Assembly (NCBI GenBank): GCA_009840065.1
Contig: VXON01000053.1
Coordinates: forward strand, 1-15,685
Length of the DNA stretch: 15,685 nt
Reading direction: 5' to 3'
From: Cenarchaeum sp. SB0662_bin_33
GTDB taxonomy: Archaea; Thermoproteota; Nitrososphaeria; Nitrososphaerales; Nitrosopumilaceae
A model generated the notes under the pieces. It was given only the letters and a program-made list of their open reading frames with translations, made no database searches and was not told the DNA's origin. How positions within the stretch are numbered: the first letter of the stretch is position 1; each line of letters starts with the position of its first letter. A program made the position numbers and the translations under genes. Of the stretch, positions 7,322-15,299 are shown in pieces.

Positions 7322-7996
7322 ATGGTAGATAGAAAAATGATTGTTGATCTCGATCTAAAGGGGCGTCTTGTGATAGTTATTGGTGGCGGATATGAAGGAA
7401 TGCTGAAAATAAGATCATTATTAACACAGGACTGCAAGATTTTGCTTTTTAGTGAAGAAACAAGTCCAGAAATTCAAAAGTATGTTGACGAAAAAAAAAT
7501 TGCTTTTAAAAAACTAAAAGTGACTGATGTAGATTTTTTGGAAATATACAAACCAATAATGATAATGGGTACAACTGATGACAAGGAACTCAATAGAAAA
7601 ATTTATCAAAAGGCAAAAAGTATGAATTGTTACGGATATGTGATCGATGATCCCGTAAGCAGTGATTTCTCTCATCCATCACTTATCAACATAGAAGACA
7701 TAATACAAATTGCAATATCAACTAGGGGTAAAAGTCCAATAATGGCAAAAAGGATTAGAATTGATGCAGAAAAAGTATTTAAAAAAGTAATTAAAAAAGA
7801 GTACCTAAACTACATCAAAATTCATGAATATGCCAGAAACCTGGCTAAAACAAAAATTCAAACCCCGGCCGAACGAAAAGATTTTATGTATAGTCTGATG
7901 GACGATAAGGATCTCAATCAAAATTTAAAGGCAGATGAATTAATTGATGCAAAAGACAGAATTAAACTACTTTTAGATTTATGGGGCACAAAATAG
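7322..7996 (+). CDS. Precorrin-2 dehydrogenase / siroheme synthase, N-terminal CysG type
   Basis: This 224-residue protein resembles Met8p, SirC and the N-terminal half of CysG. It should oxidise precorrin-2 to sirohydrochlorin with NAD+, and may also insert iron, in siroheme or cobalamin synthesis in the cytoplasm. Seen: a Rossmann nucleotide-binding loop IGGGYEGMLKIRSLL (20-34), TTDDKELN (84-91), the family segment VIDDPVSSDFSHPSL (107-121), and ISTRGKSPIMAKRIR (132-146), the link to the dimerisation and C-terminal helical domain. The methyltransferase half of CysG is absent, as is usual in archaea. An alternative start at 7337 (MIVDLDLKG) loses only five residues and matches family starts well. 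The gene is far more AT-rich than its neighbours (14 G/C in 7501-7560) with long A-runs, and it stands alone between two long spacers without other tetrapyrrole genes. Confidence 0.85.
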   Translation: MVDRKMIVDLDLKGRLVIVIGGGYEGMLKIRSLLTQDCKILLFSEETSPEIQKYVDEKKIAFKKLKVTDVDFLEIYKPIMIMGTTDDKELNRKIYQKAKSMNCYGYVIDDPVSSDFSHPSLINIEDIIQIAISTRGKSPIMAKRIRIDAEKVFKKVIKKEYLNYIKIHEYARNLAKTKIQTPAERKDFMYSLMDDKDLNQNLKADELIDAKDRIKLLLDLWGTK

Positions 7997-8030
7997 TTTC
8001 TTTGTATTTCCCGCATGTGATGTTTTTTGT
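7997..8030 (+). terminator. T-rich region after the siroheme synthase gene
   Basis: T-rich tracts follow the stop codon: TTTCTTTGTATTT directly after it and GTTTTTTGT at 8022-8030. Archaeal RNA polymerase stops at such T-tracts without needing a hairpin. No strong stem is visible. Confidence 0.35.
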
Positions 8031-8784
8031 CTTAGCACATTCTATCCACAGCCAGTATGTGTTGCCGTGACACATTCAACTCTTGCAATTACCTAGTCCC
8101 GCTACCCGTCTTTATCCGACGAATGACATAGCGTAGTATTCTGAAAAAAGAATCGAACACTCACATTAGAGAGTAAAAGTACATAGGTATTTTTACGTCC
8201 TAGAAGTGTCCACGACTTATGCACTTCAGTATATATTAGTATAAGATCTTTAAGGCTGTGTTCCATTCTTTTTTTGAATTATTGAGAGTATTGACTTGGT
8301 CATTAGCATTGGTTTTGCTGTATTTTTAGTTCCATATAGCTTTTCGCGTTCTTGTGTTGTTTTCTAGCTGCATTTAAACGGTATAATTTTCGCACAAAAA
8401 ATGCTTTTTTATAATAGTGATGGGCAAGCAGCTGTAATCGCCTATAAGGGCTGCCTACTTCCATTTGGATAACCGGCGCCCACAAATTATACAGCTGAAT
8501 TTACCTCATATACAAGAAGGACTCGAAGCCCATGTATCAGAAAGGAGTTGCCCACCACGCAGATCTTTAATCTAACTGACATTTATTTATTTTTGCAAAG
8601 GTTATTGAAAGGGCGTCCTAGAACCAAATCTCTTGTCTTTGCAGAGGGAATCACCATGTATGTTGTACATGTGACCGCATAGATAGGAAAGGCAGCAGAC
8701 TAAGAAGGTTTGGATGCAGACATGCAAGCCGTAGCATATACTGTAATATGGGCCCGGTTCTAGGCCGATGTAGTAAGAGGTCAC

Positions 8785-8844
8785 GACCTAAAGCGGAACG
8801 CTGCAAGGCGAGCGCTTACGGTGCCAACACAGGCCTGTTAGGTC
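8785..8844. other. Possible folded element upstream of uvrB
   Basis: A 7-base outer stem, GACCTAA (8785-8791) with TTAGGTC (8838-8844), encloses inner pairings AAGCG (8791-8795) with CGCTT (8813-8817), or AGCG/CGCT around a GAA loop (8792-8802). GACCT also pairs with AGGTC directly before it (AGGTC-AC-GACCT, 8778-8789). A 7-base outer stem recalls a tRNA, but 60 bases is too short and no T-arm is present. It may be a regulatory structure of the uvr operon or chance. Confidence 0.25.
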
Positions 8845-8960
8845 ATAACGGCTGAGATGGTTGCATTGTTCATGAAGCTCAAAACGAATTATAGTGTTAG
8901 GAAGCACACGGAACTCACAGACACGAGTCCTTTGTCTTTATAGTATAAACAAAAAACTAA

Positions 8961-8970
8961 GATATATTTT
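8961..8970 (+). promoter_or_regulatory. TATA box of the uvrBAC operon
   Basis: GATATATTTT is centred about 27 bases before the ATG at 8993. It lies inside the 5' extension of the open frame that begins at 8894, so an mRNA starting from it cannot encode that extension. This fixes the uvrB start at 8993 and implies a leaderless message. Confidence 0.6.
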
Positions 8971-8992
8971 TGGAAAAAATGCAGCAAAATAT

Positions 8993-10930
8993 ATGGAATG
9001 TTTTAAACTAAAATCAGAGTTTGAGCCGACCGGTGATCAGCCTCAGGCAATTGCAAAACTGGTGCAGGGTGCTAAAAGAGGCGACACTCAGACACTGCTG
9101 GGAGTGACGGGGAGTGGTAAAACGTTTACCGTAGCCAATGTAATAGAAAAGAGTAGTAAAAATACACTTGTTATATCACATAACAAGACGCTGGCGGCGC
9201 AGTTATACTCTGAGTTAAAGCACTTTTTTCCAAATAACAATGTCGGATACTTTGTATCGTTCTATGACTACTATCAGCCAGAGAGTTACATAGCCCAGAC
9301 AGACACGTACATAGAAAAGGACACCCGAAGAAACGATGTAATAGAAAAGATGCGCCTAGAAGCGACCGCCATGCTCCTATCAGGACTCCCCACAGTAATA
9401 GTTGCCACAGTATCCTGCATATACTCACTTGGCAACCCTCAAGACTGGGAGGACTTGGCCATAACCATAAATGTAGACATGAAACTCTCACGAGATGTAC
9501 TTGTGGGAAGGCTAATAGATGCACGCTATGAGAGGAATGATACTGAGGTGGCGCCGGGCAACTTTCGCGTAAAGGGAGATACCATAGATGTCAGTCCCGC
9601 ATATACTAGCAACATGATAAGGATATCATTGTTTGGTGATAGAGTAGAGAGAATATCTGTCCGGAACCCTATCACCATGAAGGAGGAGTCCAAGCTGTCG
9701 CAGATAACAATATATCCGGCCAAGCACTACCTCACCGCCAAGGATAGGCGCGAGGAGGCACTAAAAACGATAAGGGAGGAACTACAGGATAGGTTGGGTA
9801 GTCTCCCCCTACTAGAGAGACAACGGTTGGAGAACAGAACACAGTACGACATGGAGATGATACAAGAGTTAGGATACTGTTCTGGTATAGAGAACTACTC
9901 TAGGCACTTTGATGGGCGAAAGCCAGGTGAGAAGGCATTCTGTTTGTTGGATTTTTTTGGAGATGACTTTCTACTAGTCATAGACGAGTGTCATGTAACG
10001 CTGCCGCAGCTGCATGCCATGTACAAGGGAGACCGCTCCCGTAAGCAGCAGCTCATAGACTATGGTTTTAGGCTCCCCAGTGCTTATGACAACAGACCAC
10101 TAAAGTTTGAAGAGTTTGAATCATACATGGGGAATACACTGCTAGTGTCGGCAACCCCGGGGTCATATGCGCGCAAGGTATCCAGCCGCGTGGTAGAGCA
10201 GCTGGTAAGACCGACCGGCCTTGTAGACCCGCCGGTAGAAGTCAGACCTACAGAGGGGCAAATGGATGACATAATACAGGAGATAAATAAGCGGGTGGCT
10301 CGCTCAGAGCGCACACTCATAACCACACTTACAAAACGGATGGCCGAGGATCTGGCAGAGTACCTATCAAAGAAGGGCATACAGGTGAGATACATGCATT
10401 CGGAGATAGAGGGACTACAGAGAACCGAGATAATACGACAGCTGCGGCTGGGCGAGTTTGATGTTTTGGTGGGAATAAACCTGCTCCGGGAAGGGCTGGA
10501 CATACCCGAGGTGTCCTTGGTTGCCATACTAGATGCGGACAAGGAGGGGTTCCTACGCAACTACACCAGTCTGATACAGACATTTGGGAGGGCATCCCGG
10601 AATGCCAACGGCGCCGTAATAATGTATGCGGAGACACTGACCGATTCAATGCGCCAGGCCATGGAAGAGACCCGGCGGCGCCGGAAGCGCCAGCTGGAAT
10701 ACAACAAGAGACATAATATAACTCCCCGTACAATATCAAAGCCCATTCCAGAGGCAGCTACCAAACATGAAGAGGTCGACATATCAAAGTCCAACTTTGA
10801 TATACGGGAGAGGATAATCGAGTTAGAAGCTGAGATGAAGATGTGTGCGGACAAGCTGGACTTTGAGAGGGCTGCAGAATGTCGTGACCACATAGTTGAA
10901 CTAGAAAGGGAGTTGAAGCGGCGTGGCTAA
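8993..10930 (+). CDS. uvrB: Excinuclease ABC subunit B
   Basis: UvrB is the damage-verifying helicase-like subunit of nucleotide excision repair; it is loaded by UvrA and recruits UvrC. The 645-residue product shows Walker A GVTGSGKT (37-44), the DNA-gripping beta-hairpin YDYYQPESYI (91-100) with its tyrosines, and the DEAD-type box DECH (331-334). Helicase C-terminal motifs follow, including MHSEIEGLQR, GINLLREGLDIPEVSLVAI and QTFGRASRNANG. The last 40 residues form a UVR coiled-coil motif that contacts UvrC. Length and domain order are normal. Although the frame is open from 8894, the first 33 codons do not resemble UvrB, and the TATA box at 8961-8970 requires the ATG at 8993, where the usual FKLKSEFEPTGDQPQAI begins three residues later. 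It overlaps uvrA by 8 bases. Confidence 0.96.
   Translation: MECFKLKSEFEPTGDQPQAIAKLVQGAKRGDTQTLLGVTGSGKTFTVANVIEKSSKNTLVISHNKTLAAQLYSELKHFFPNNNVGYFVSFYDYYQPESYIAQTDTYIEKDTRRNDVIEKMRLEATAMLLSGLPTVIVATVSCIYSLGNPQDWEDLAITINVDMKLSRDVLVGRLIDARYERNDTEVAPGNFRVKGDTIDVSPAYTSNMIRISLFGDRVERISVRNPITMKEESKLSQITIYPAKHYLTAKDRREEALKTIREELQDRLGSLPLLERQRLENRTQYDMEMIQELGYCSGIENYSRHFDGRKPGEKAFCLLDFFGDDFLLVIDECHVTLPQLHAMYKGDRSRKQQLIDYGFRLPSAYDNRPLKFEEFESYMGNTLLVSATPGSYARKVSSRVVEQLVRPTGLVDPPVEVRPTEGQMDDIIQEINKRVARSERTLITTLTKRMAEDLAEYLSKKGIQVRYMHSEIEGLQRTEIIRQLRLGEFDVLVGINLLREGLDIPEVSLVAILDADKEGFLRNYTSLIQTFGRASRNANGAVIMYAETLTDSMRQAMEETRRRRKRQLEYNKRHNITPRTISKPIPEAATKHEEVDISKSNFDIRERIIELEAEMKMCADKLDFERAAECRDHIVELERELKRRG
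10908..10912 (+). promoter_or_regulatory. Shine-Dalgarno site of uvrA
   Basis: GGGAG lies 10 bases before the GTG at 10923, inside the last codons of uvrB. It supports the GTG start and translation from the shared operon mRNA. Confidence 0.5.
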
Positions 10931-13718
10931 ACTCATAGTGCGGGGCGCACGACACCACAATCTTAAAAACATAAATGTTGAGCTTCCAAAGAACAACCTT
11001 CTAGTAATAAGTGGAATGTCAGGTTCTGGCAAGTCTACACTGGCCTTTGACACAATATATGCCGAAGGGCAACGCCGATACGTCAACTCCCTAACTGCGT
11101 ATGCCCGACAGTTTCTAGACATAATGGACAAGCCGGATGTTGATACCATTGAGGGATTAGCCCCGGCCATAGCCATACAACAGAAGACGACTAGTAGTAA
11201 CAAACGCTCCACAGTGGGTACTATAACCGAGATATACGACTATCTTAGGCTGTTATATTCGAGGGTAGGCATCCCACGATGTCACAAGTGTGGCCGCGAA
11301 ATATCCAGTCAGTCAGTAGAGACAATCTGTGATTCCATACTAAAGGAGTTTGATGGTTTAGACATACTTGTTTTAGGCCCGCGCGTACAACACAAGAAGG
11401 GAAACCATGTAAATGTCATAACGGCTGCCATAGCAGATGGCTACTCTCGAATTCGTATCGATGGCACAATATACAGCCTAGACGATGAGATACCACCACT
11501 AAACCGACAGCAGTGGCATGACATACAGATAGTTGTGGATAGACTTACAGCCATAAAGGCAGAGCGCTCCAGACTGTTTGAGAGTGTGCAGACCACTGTA
11601 GACTCATCAGATGGCAACATAATGATACAATCAGGTGAAAACGTCTCAATATACTCCCAGCATAATGCATGTCCATATTGTGGCATAAGCATAGGTGAAC
11701 TGGAACCAAGAGTGTTCTCGTTCAACTCGCCGATGGGCATGTGTGATTCATGCGTGGGCTCGGGTTATAGAATCGACTTTGATCAAAATTTGATAATGCC
11801 CGACAAAACAAAGAGTGTTAGAGAGGGCGGACTGGACCCGTTTGGAGAAGACATATCTGCGCCCATATGGGACCGAATTCAACTACTGGCCAATAGACAC
11901 AGACTTGATCTCGATAAACCCCTAAAGGATTTCACCAAAACTCAATTGAACCATCTGTTGTATGGGGAGGGTACGCAATCGGATATGGCACATATTATGT
12001 TTGATGGCGACTATATCGGTGATGGGGTTATTGGTATAATGAGCCACATCATGAACTATGGTAGGTATGGGGCCAAAGCTTATTTTACAAACAGATACAT
12101 CCGGGAGGGGTTATGTTCTGTGTGTAACGGATCAAGACTGCGCCCGGAACCGCTGGCAGTGCATGTCTCTGGAAAGAACATAGTAGAGGTATGCGACATG
12201 TCCATACGGGAGTGTCGTGAGTTCTTTGATAACGTCAACCTCAACCCAACCCAGGCATACATAGCAAAGGACGTACTAAAGGAGATAAAGAGCAGACTGG
12301 AATTTTTAGATACTGTAGGCTTATCATACCTGACACTGGGTCGTCGCAGTACCACATTATCTGGAGGAGAGTCACAACGTATACGACTGGCAACCCAAAT
12401 AGGGTCAAGATTAACCGGAGTCCTGTACATACTAGATGAGCCTACGATAGGACTGCACCAGCGGGACAACAGTAGACTGGTAGAGACACTCAAAAGATTA
12501 CGTGATTTGGGAAATACGGTAATCGTAGTGGAGCATGATGAAGAGGTCATACGCAGTTGTGACTGGTTGGTGGATTTAGGTCCCAAAGCCGGTGTACAGG
12601 GTGGGGAGGTTGTCTTTGAAGGGACCGTACAGGATATGTTAAAGGATAAAAGCTCCATCACTGGCAAATATATCCGAGGAGATGTTAGTATAAAAGTAGA
12701 GAATAGGTTACGCAAATCCCGCAATGAACTGGTTGTACAAGGCGCCCACCTTAACAATTTAAAAAACATAGAGGTTAAGTTTCCCTTGGGCATGCTGGTA
12801 TGTGTAACCGGCGTGTCAGGTTCGGGCAAGTCTACTTTGGTGAATACAATACTGTATAACAAACTGAAAGCTCAACTAAATGGAGGCAATGATGCGTCGG
12901 GTACAGATTGTAATATACAGGGCATAGAGAATATAGACAATGTCATAGCAATAGACCAATCCCCCATAGGAAGAACGCCGCGCTCCAATCCTGCGACGTA
13001 TATAGATGCCTTTAAACACATCCGAGACATATTTGTAAAAACCCAGCTGGCCCGAAGTCGGGGTTATACCGTGGGTCATTTTTCGTTCAATGTGCAGAAG
13101 GGGAGGTGCGCAGAGTGTGAGGGAAGTGGTCTACGTCGCATACAGATGCAGTTTCTGGCAGATGTGTATGTCAGGTGTGATAAATGTCGTGGCAAGCGTT
13201 TTGACTCGCAGATACTACAGGTGCGCTACAGGGGCAAGAACGTATACGACGTACTGGATATGACAGTGGATGAAGCGGTGGACTTTTTCAGGAATCATAA
13301 GTCAATATACACCAAACTTTACACCCTACAGCAGGTAGGCTTAGGATACATAAAACTGGGCCAGTCTTCAAAGACCCTCTCCGGCGGCGAGGCGCAGCGC
13401 GTAAAGCTGGCCAGTGAGCTATCCAAGAGGGAGACCGGTAACACCATATACATGTTAGATGAGCCCACTACAGGTCTGCATTTTGCAGATGTAGACAAAC
13501 TTCTAGAGGTACTCAATGAGTTGGTAAACAGGGGCAATAGTGTAGTCATAATAGAACATAACATGGATGTTATTGCAAATGCAGACTGGGTCATAGACAT
13601 GGGCCCTGAGGGAGGAAATGAGGGTGGCATGATAGTTGCCCAAGGCACTCCCCAGCAGATATCCCAGACATTCACACATACGGGCAAATACCTAAAAAAG
13701 ATGCTCAAGGTTGTATGA
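10923..13718 (+). CDS. uvrA: Excinuclease ABC subunit A
   Basis: UvrA is the ATP-dependent dimer that first detects bulky DNA damage and loads UvrB. The 931-residue protein has two ABC ATPase modules: Walker A GMSGSGKST (31-39) with signature LSGGESQR (479-486) and ILDEPTIGLH, then GVSGSGKST (630-638) with LSGGEAQR (819-826) and MLDEPTTGLH. Both zinc modules are intact: C250/C253 with C274/C277, and C729/C732 with C752/C755, the latter being the one that controls damage recognition. The 931 residues match the family's usual length. The start is GTG, placed by the preceding GGGAG and by the beginning LIVRGARHHNLKNI, typical of UvrA. It overlaps uvrB by 8 bases and uvrC by 8 bases, so the three subunits should be made from one mRNA. 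Confidence 0.97.
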   Translation: MAKLIVRGARHHNLKNINVELPKNNLLVISGMSGSGKSTLAFDTIYAEGQRRYVNSLTAYARQFLDIMDKPDVDTIEGLAPAIAIQQKTTSSNKRSTVGTITEIYDYLRLLYSRVGIPRCHKCGREISSQSVETICDSILKEFDGLDILVLGPRVQHKKGNHVNVITAAIADGYSRIRIDGTIYSLDDEIPPLNRQQWHDIQIVVDRLTAIKAERSRLFESVQTTVDSSDGNIMIQSGENVSIYSQHNACPYCGISIGELEPRVFSFNSPMGMCDSCVGSGYRIDFDQNLIMPDKTKSVREGGLDPFGEDISAPIWDRIQLLANRHRLDLDKPLKDFTKTQLNHLLYGEGTQSDMAHIMFDGDYIGDGVIGIMSHIMNYGRYGAKAYFTNRYIREGLCSVCNGSRLRPEPLAVHVSGKNIVEVCDMSIRECREFFDNVNLNPTQAYIAKDVLKEIKSRLEFLDTVGLSYLTLGRRSTTLSGGESQRIRLATQIGSRLTGVLYILDEPTIGLHQRDNSRLVETLKRLRDLGNTVIVVEHDEEVIRSCDWLVDLGPKAGVQGGEVVFEGTVQDMLKDKSSITGKYIRGDVSIKVENRLRKSRNELVVQGAHLNNLKNIEVKFPLGMLVCVTGVSGSGKSTLVNTILYNKLKAQLNGGNDASGTDCNIQGIENIDNVIAIDQSPIGRTPRSNPATYIDAFKHIRDIFVKTQLARSRGYTVGHFSFNVQKGRCAECEGSGLRRIQMQFLADVYVRCDKCRGKRFDSQILQVRYRGKNVYDVLDMTVDEAVDFFRNHKSIYTKLYTLQQVGLGYIKLGQSSKTLSGGEAQRVKLASELSKRETGNTIYMLDEPTTGLHFADVDKLLEVLNELVNRGNSVVIIEHNMDVIANADWVIDMGPEGGNEGGMIVAQGTPQQISQTFTHTGKYLKKMLKVV

Positions 13719-15288
13719 TATAGATACCAAAAATGTGCCCCAGCATCCCGGCATTTACATAATGAAGGATGATAGTGATACAATAATCTACATAGGGAAG
13801 GCAAAAGATCTAAAACGGCGGGTCCGTTCGTACTTTAATCGGACACATGATTATAAAACAGCTAGGCTGGTAGAGAAGATACATGCAATAGAGTACATAC
13901 TGACAGACACGGAGAGTGAGGCATATCTGCTAGAGTCAGGCATGATAAAACGGCACCGGCCAAAATTTAACATTGAGTTAAAGGATCAGGAGAGATATAC
14001 CTACCTAAAAGTAACGGATGAAAAGTATCCCCGTTTGGTGGTAGCACGTCGAAGCCGCACGGGTCACTTTTTAGGAAGGGGGGATGTGTACGGACCCTTT
14101 GTGTATGGAAGCTCAAAGCTACTCACCGTAGGGACACTGCGAAAGTCCTTCAAGATACGTACCTGCAAAAAGTTACCAAAGAAGGTGTGTCTAGAGTATC
14201 ATTTGGGGAACTGTGAGGGACCTTGCGAGTTTGCTGATGCGCAGAACCAATACGACATACATGTTAAGAATTTAAAAAGTGTTCTAAAAAACCCAAACCA
14301 GTCTGAAGCATTTACAAACAAATTACGAGACGAGATGGTAAAGGCGGCCGATATGCGGCAGTTTGAACGGGCCCGGGAGATTCGAGATACACTGCGGCGG
14401 CTGGGAAATCTACAGTACGAACAAAAGATGGCCACCATATCCAAAAAGAACGAAGAGTTCTTTGGTATTCACATACGGAACATGACTGCCACGGTAATGA
14501 ATTTTAGACTCGTATCCGGCGTAATTAGGGATAGTGACAGGTTTACGTTTGAGACCATAGGGGATAACAATTTGGGAAACTTTATCTTTCAGTATTACTC
14601 TACTCATCCAATTCCCGACTGTGTGGTGCTAAGTGAAATGCCGTCCGAGCGCGACATACTAGTAAAATTACTATCCCGACAGGCAGGGCATTCCGTCGAT
14701 ATCACAACTCCCAACACTCCCATGAGAGAAAACATGATAAAACTACTCTTGAAGAATATAGATGCGACCCTTTCTGCTGATCTGCACGCAGAGCTGCAGC
14801 AGGCCCTCAATCTAACATCACCACCCAGTATAATAGAGTGTTTTGACATATCAAATCATGGTGCGGAGTTTGCAGTAGGCGCCACCTCGTGTTTGGTTGA
14901 TGGTAAGCCTGAAAAGTCCAGGTATAGGCGGTTCCGCATAAAAACCGTCTCTGGTCGGGACGACTATGCAATGATACATGAAATCGTACTCCGGAGATAT
15001 AGTCGGCTAAAGAGGGAAGGTGTAAGAATGCCGGATTTGGTACTAATCGATGGAGGCAGAGGTCAGCTAAGCAGTGCAGTTGCGGCCTTGCAAGAGGCCG
15101 GCGTTGAGCTACCTTGCGCATCTTTGGCCAAAGAGAATGAAGAGGTATATGTACCACATACACCAGAGCCCATAATCATACCATCAAACAGCACATCCTT
15201 GCACATATTACAATATGCTAGGGATGAGGCTCACCGGTTTGGTGTGGCGTATAATAATACCATACGTAAAATAAAACTAGAAAAATAA
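13711..15288 (+). CDS. uvrC: Excinuclease ABC subunit C, short form without HhH domain
   Basis: UvrC makes the two incisions around the lesion. In the 525 residues one sees the N-terminal GIY-YIG nuclease (GIY 14-16, YIG 27-29, acid E75 in AYLLESGMIKRHRP) for the 3' cut and four cysteines C152, C160, C168 and C172, arranged like those that bind an Fe-S cluster in E. coli UvrC. A UVR motif at about 205-232 contacts UvrB. The C-terminal RNase H-like nuclease for the 5' cut has D379 (ECFDIS), D418 (GRDDYA), D447 (LIDGGRGQL) and H508 (DEAHRF). The protein ends soon after DEAHRF, so the tandem helix-hairpin-helix domain of bacterial UvrC is missing; some archaeal homologues also end here. The start must be TTG at 13711: the ATG at 13715 is out of frame and the next in-frame ATG would remove the GIY motif. 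It overlaps uvrA by 8 bases. Confidence 0.95.
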   Translation: MYDIDTKNVPQHPGIYIMKDDSDTIIYIGKAKDLKRRVRSYFNRTHDYKTARLVEKIHAIEYILTDTESEAYLLESGMIKRHRPKFNIELKDQERYTYLKVTDEKYPRLVVARRSRTGHFLGRGDVYGPFVYGSSKLLTVGTLRKSFKIRTCKKLPKKVCLEYHLGNCEGPCEFADAQNQYDIHVKNLKSVLKNPNQSEAFTNKLRDEMVKAADMRQFERAREIRDTLRRLGNLQYEQKMATISKKNEEFFGIHIRNMTATVMNFRLVSGVIRDSDRFTFETIGDNNLGNFIFQYYSTHPIPDCVVLSEMPSERDILVKLLSRQAGHSVDITTPNTPMRENMIKLLLKNIDATLSADLHAELQQALNLTSPPSIIECFDISNHGAEFAVGATSCLVDGKPEKSRYRRFRIKTVSGRDDYAMIHEIVLRRYSRLKREGVRMPDLVLIDGGRGQLSSAVAALQEAGVELPCASLAKENEEVYVPHTPEPIIIPSNSTSLHILQYARDEAHRFGVAYNNTIRKIKLEK

Positions 15289-15295
15289 GAAAAAA
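15281..15295 (-). terminator. T-rich terminator of the copper protein gene
   Basis: Read on the minus strand just after the copper protein stop codon, the sequence is TTTTTTCTTATTTTT, a typical hairpin-free archaeal termination tract. It overlaps the last codons of the convergent uvrC gene. Confidence 0.5.
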
Positions 15296-15299
15296 GTTG

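Larger units (their letters stand above)
7997..8992. other. Long intergenic spacer of about 1 kb
   Basis: I find no protein gene, tRNA or rRNA in it. The first 600 bases are AT-rich and appear featureless apart from T-runs and a possible GCAGC/GCTGC pairing around 8430-8455. The right part is GC-richer (about 8680-8860) and contains a possible folded element at 8785-8844. The open frame running into uvrB from 8894 does not look like protein before the ATG at 8993. The uvrB promoter closes the spacer. Confidence 0.55.

Noticed and set aside
8785..8844. tRNA gene suggested by the 7-base outer stem
   Set aside because: It is only 60 bases long, has no T-arm or GGTTCRA-type loop next to the 3' stem, and no convincing anticodon arm.
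8894..8992. N-terminal extension of 33 residues on UvrB
   Set aside because: The extra residues do not resemble UvrB and the TATA box at 8961-8970 lies inside them. The ATG at 8993 gives the normal N-terminus.
10084..10560. 158-codon open frame antisense to uvrB
   Set aside because: It is a shadow of uvrB codon bias with a low-complexity product.
12080..12862. 260-codon open frame antisense to uvrA
   Set aside because: Its Ser/Pro/Thr-rich product is a shadow of the conserved uvrA coding sequence on the other strand. No own promoter or family feature is visible.
13715..13717. ATG start for uvrC
   Set aside because: It is in the wrong frame and reaches a stop codon after two codons. TTG at 13711 is the only start that keeps the GIY-YIG domain.
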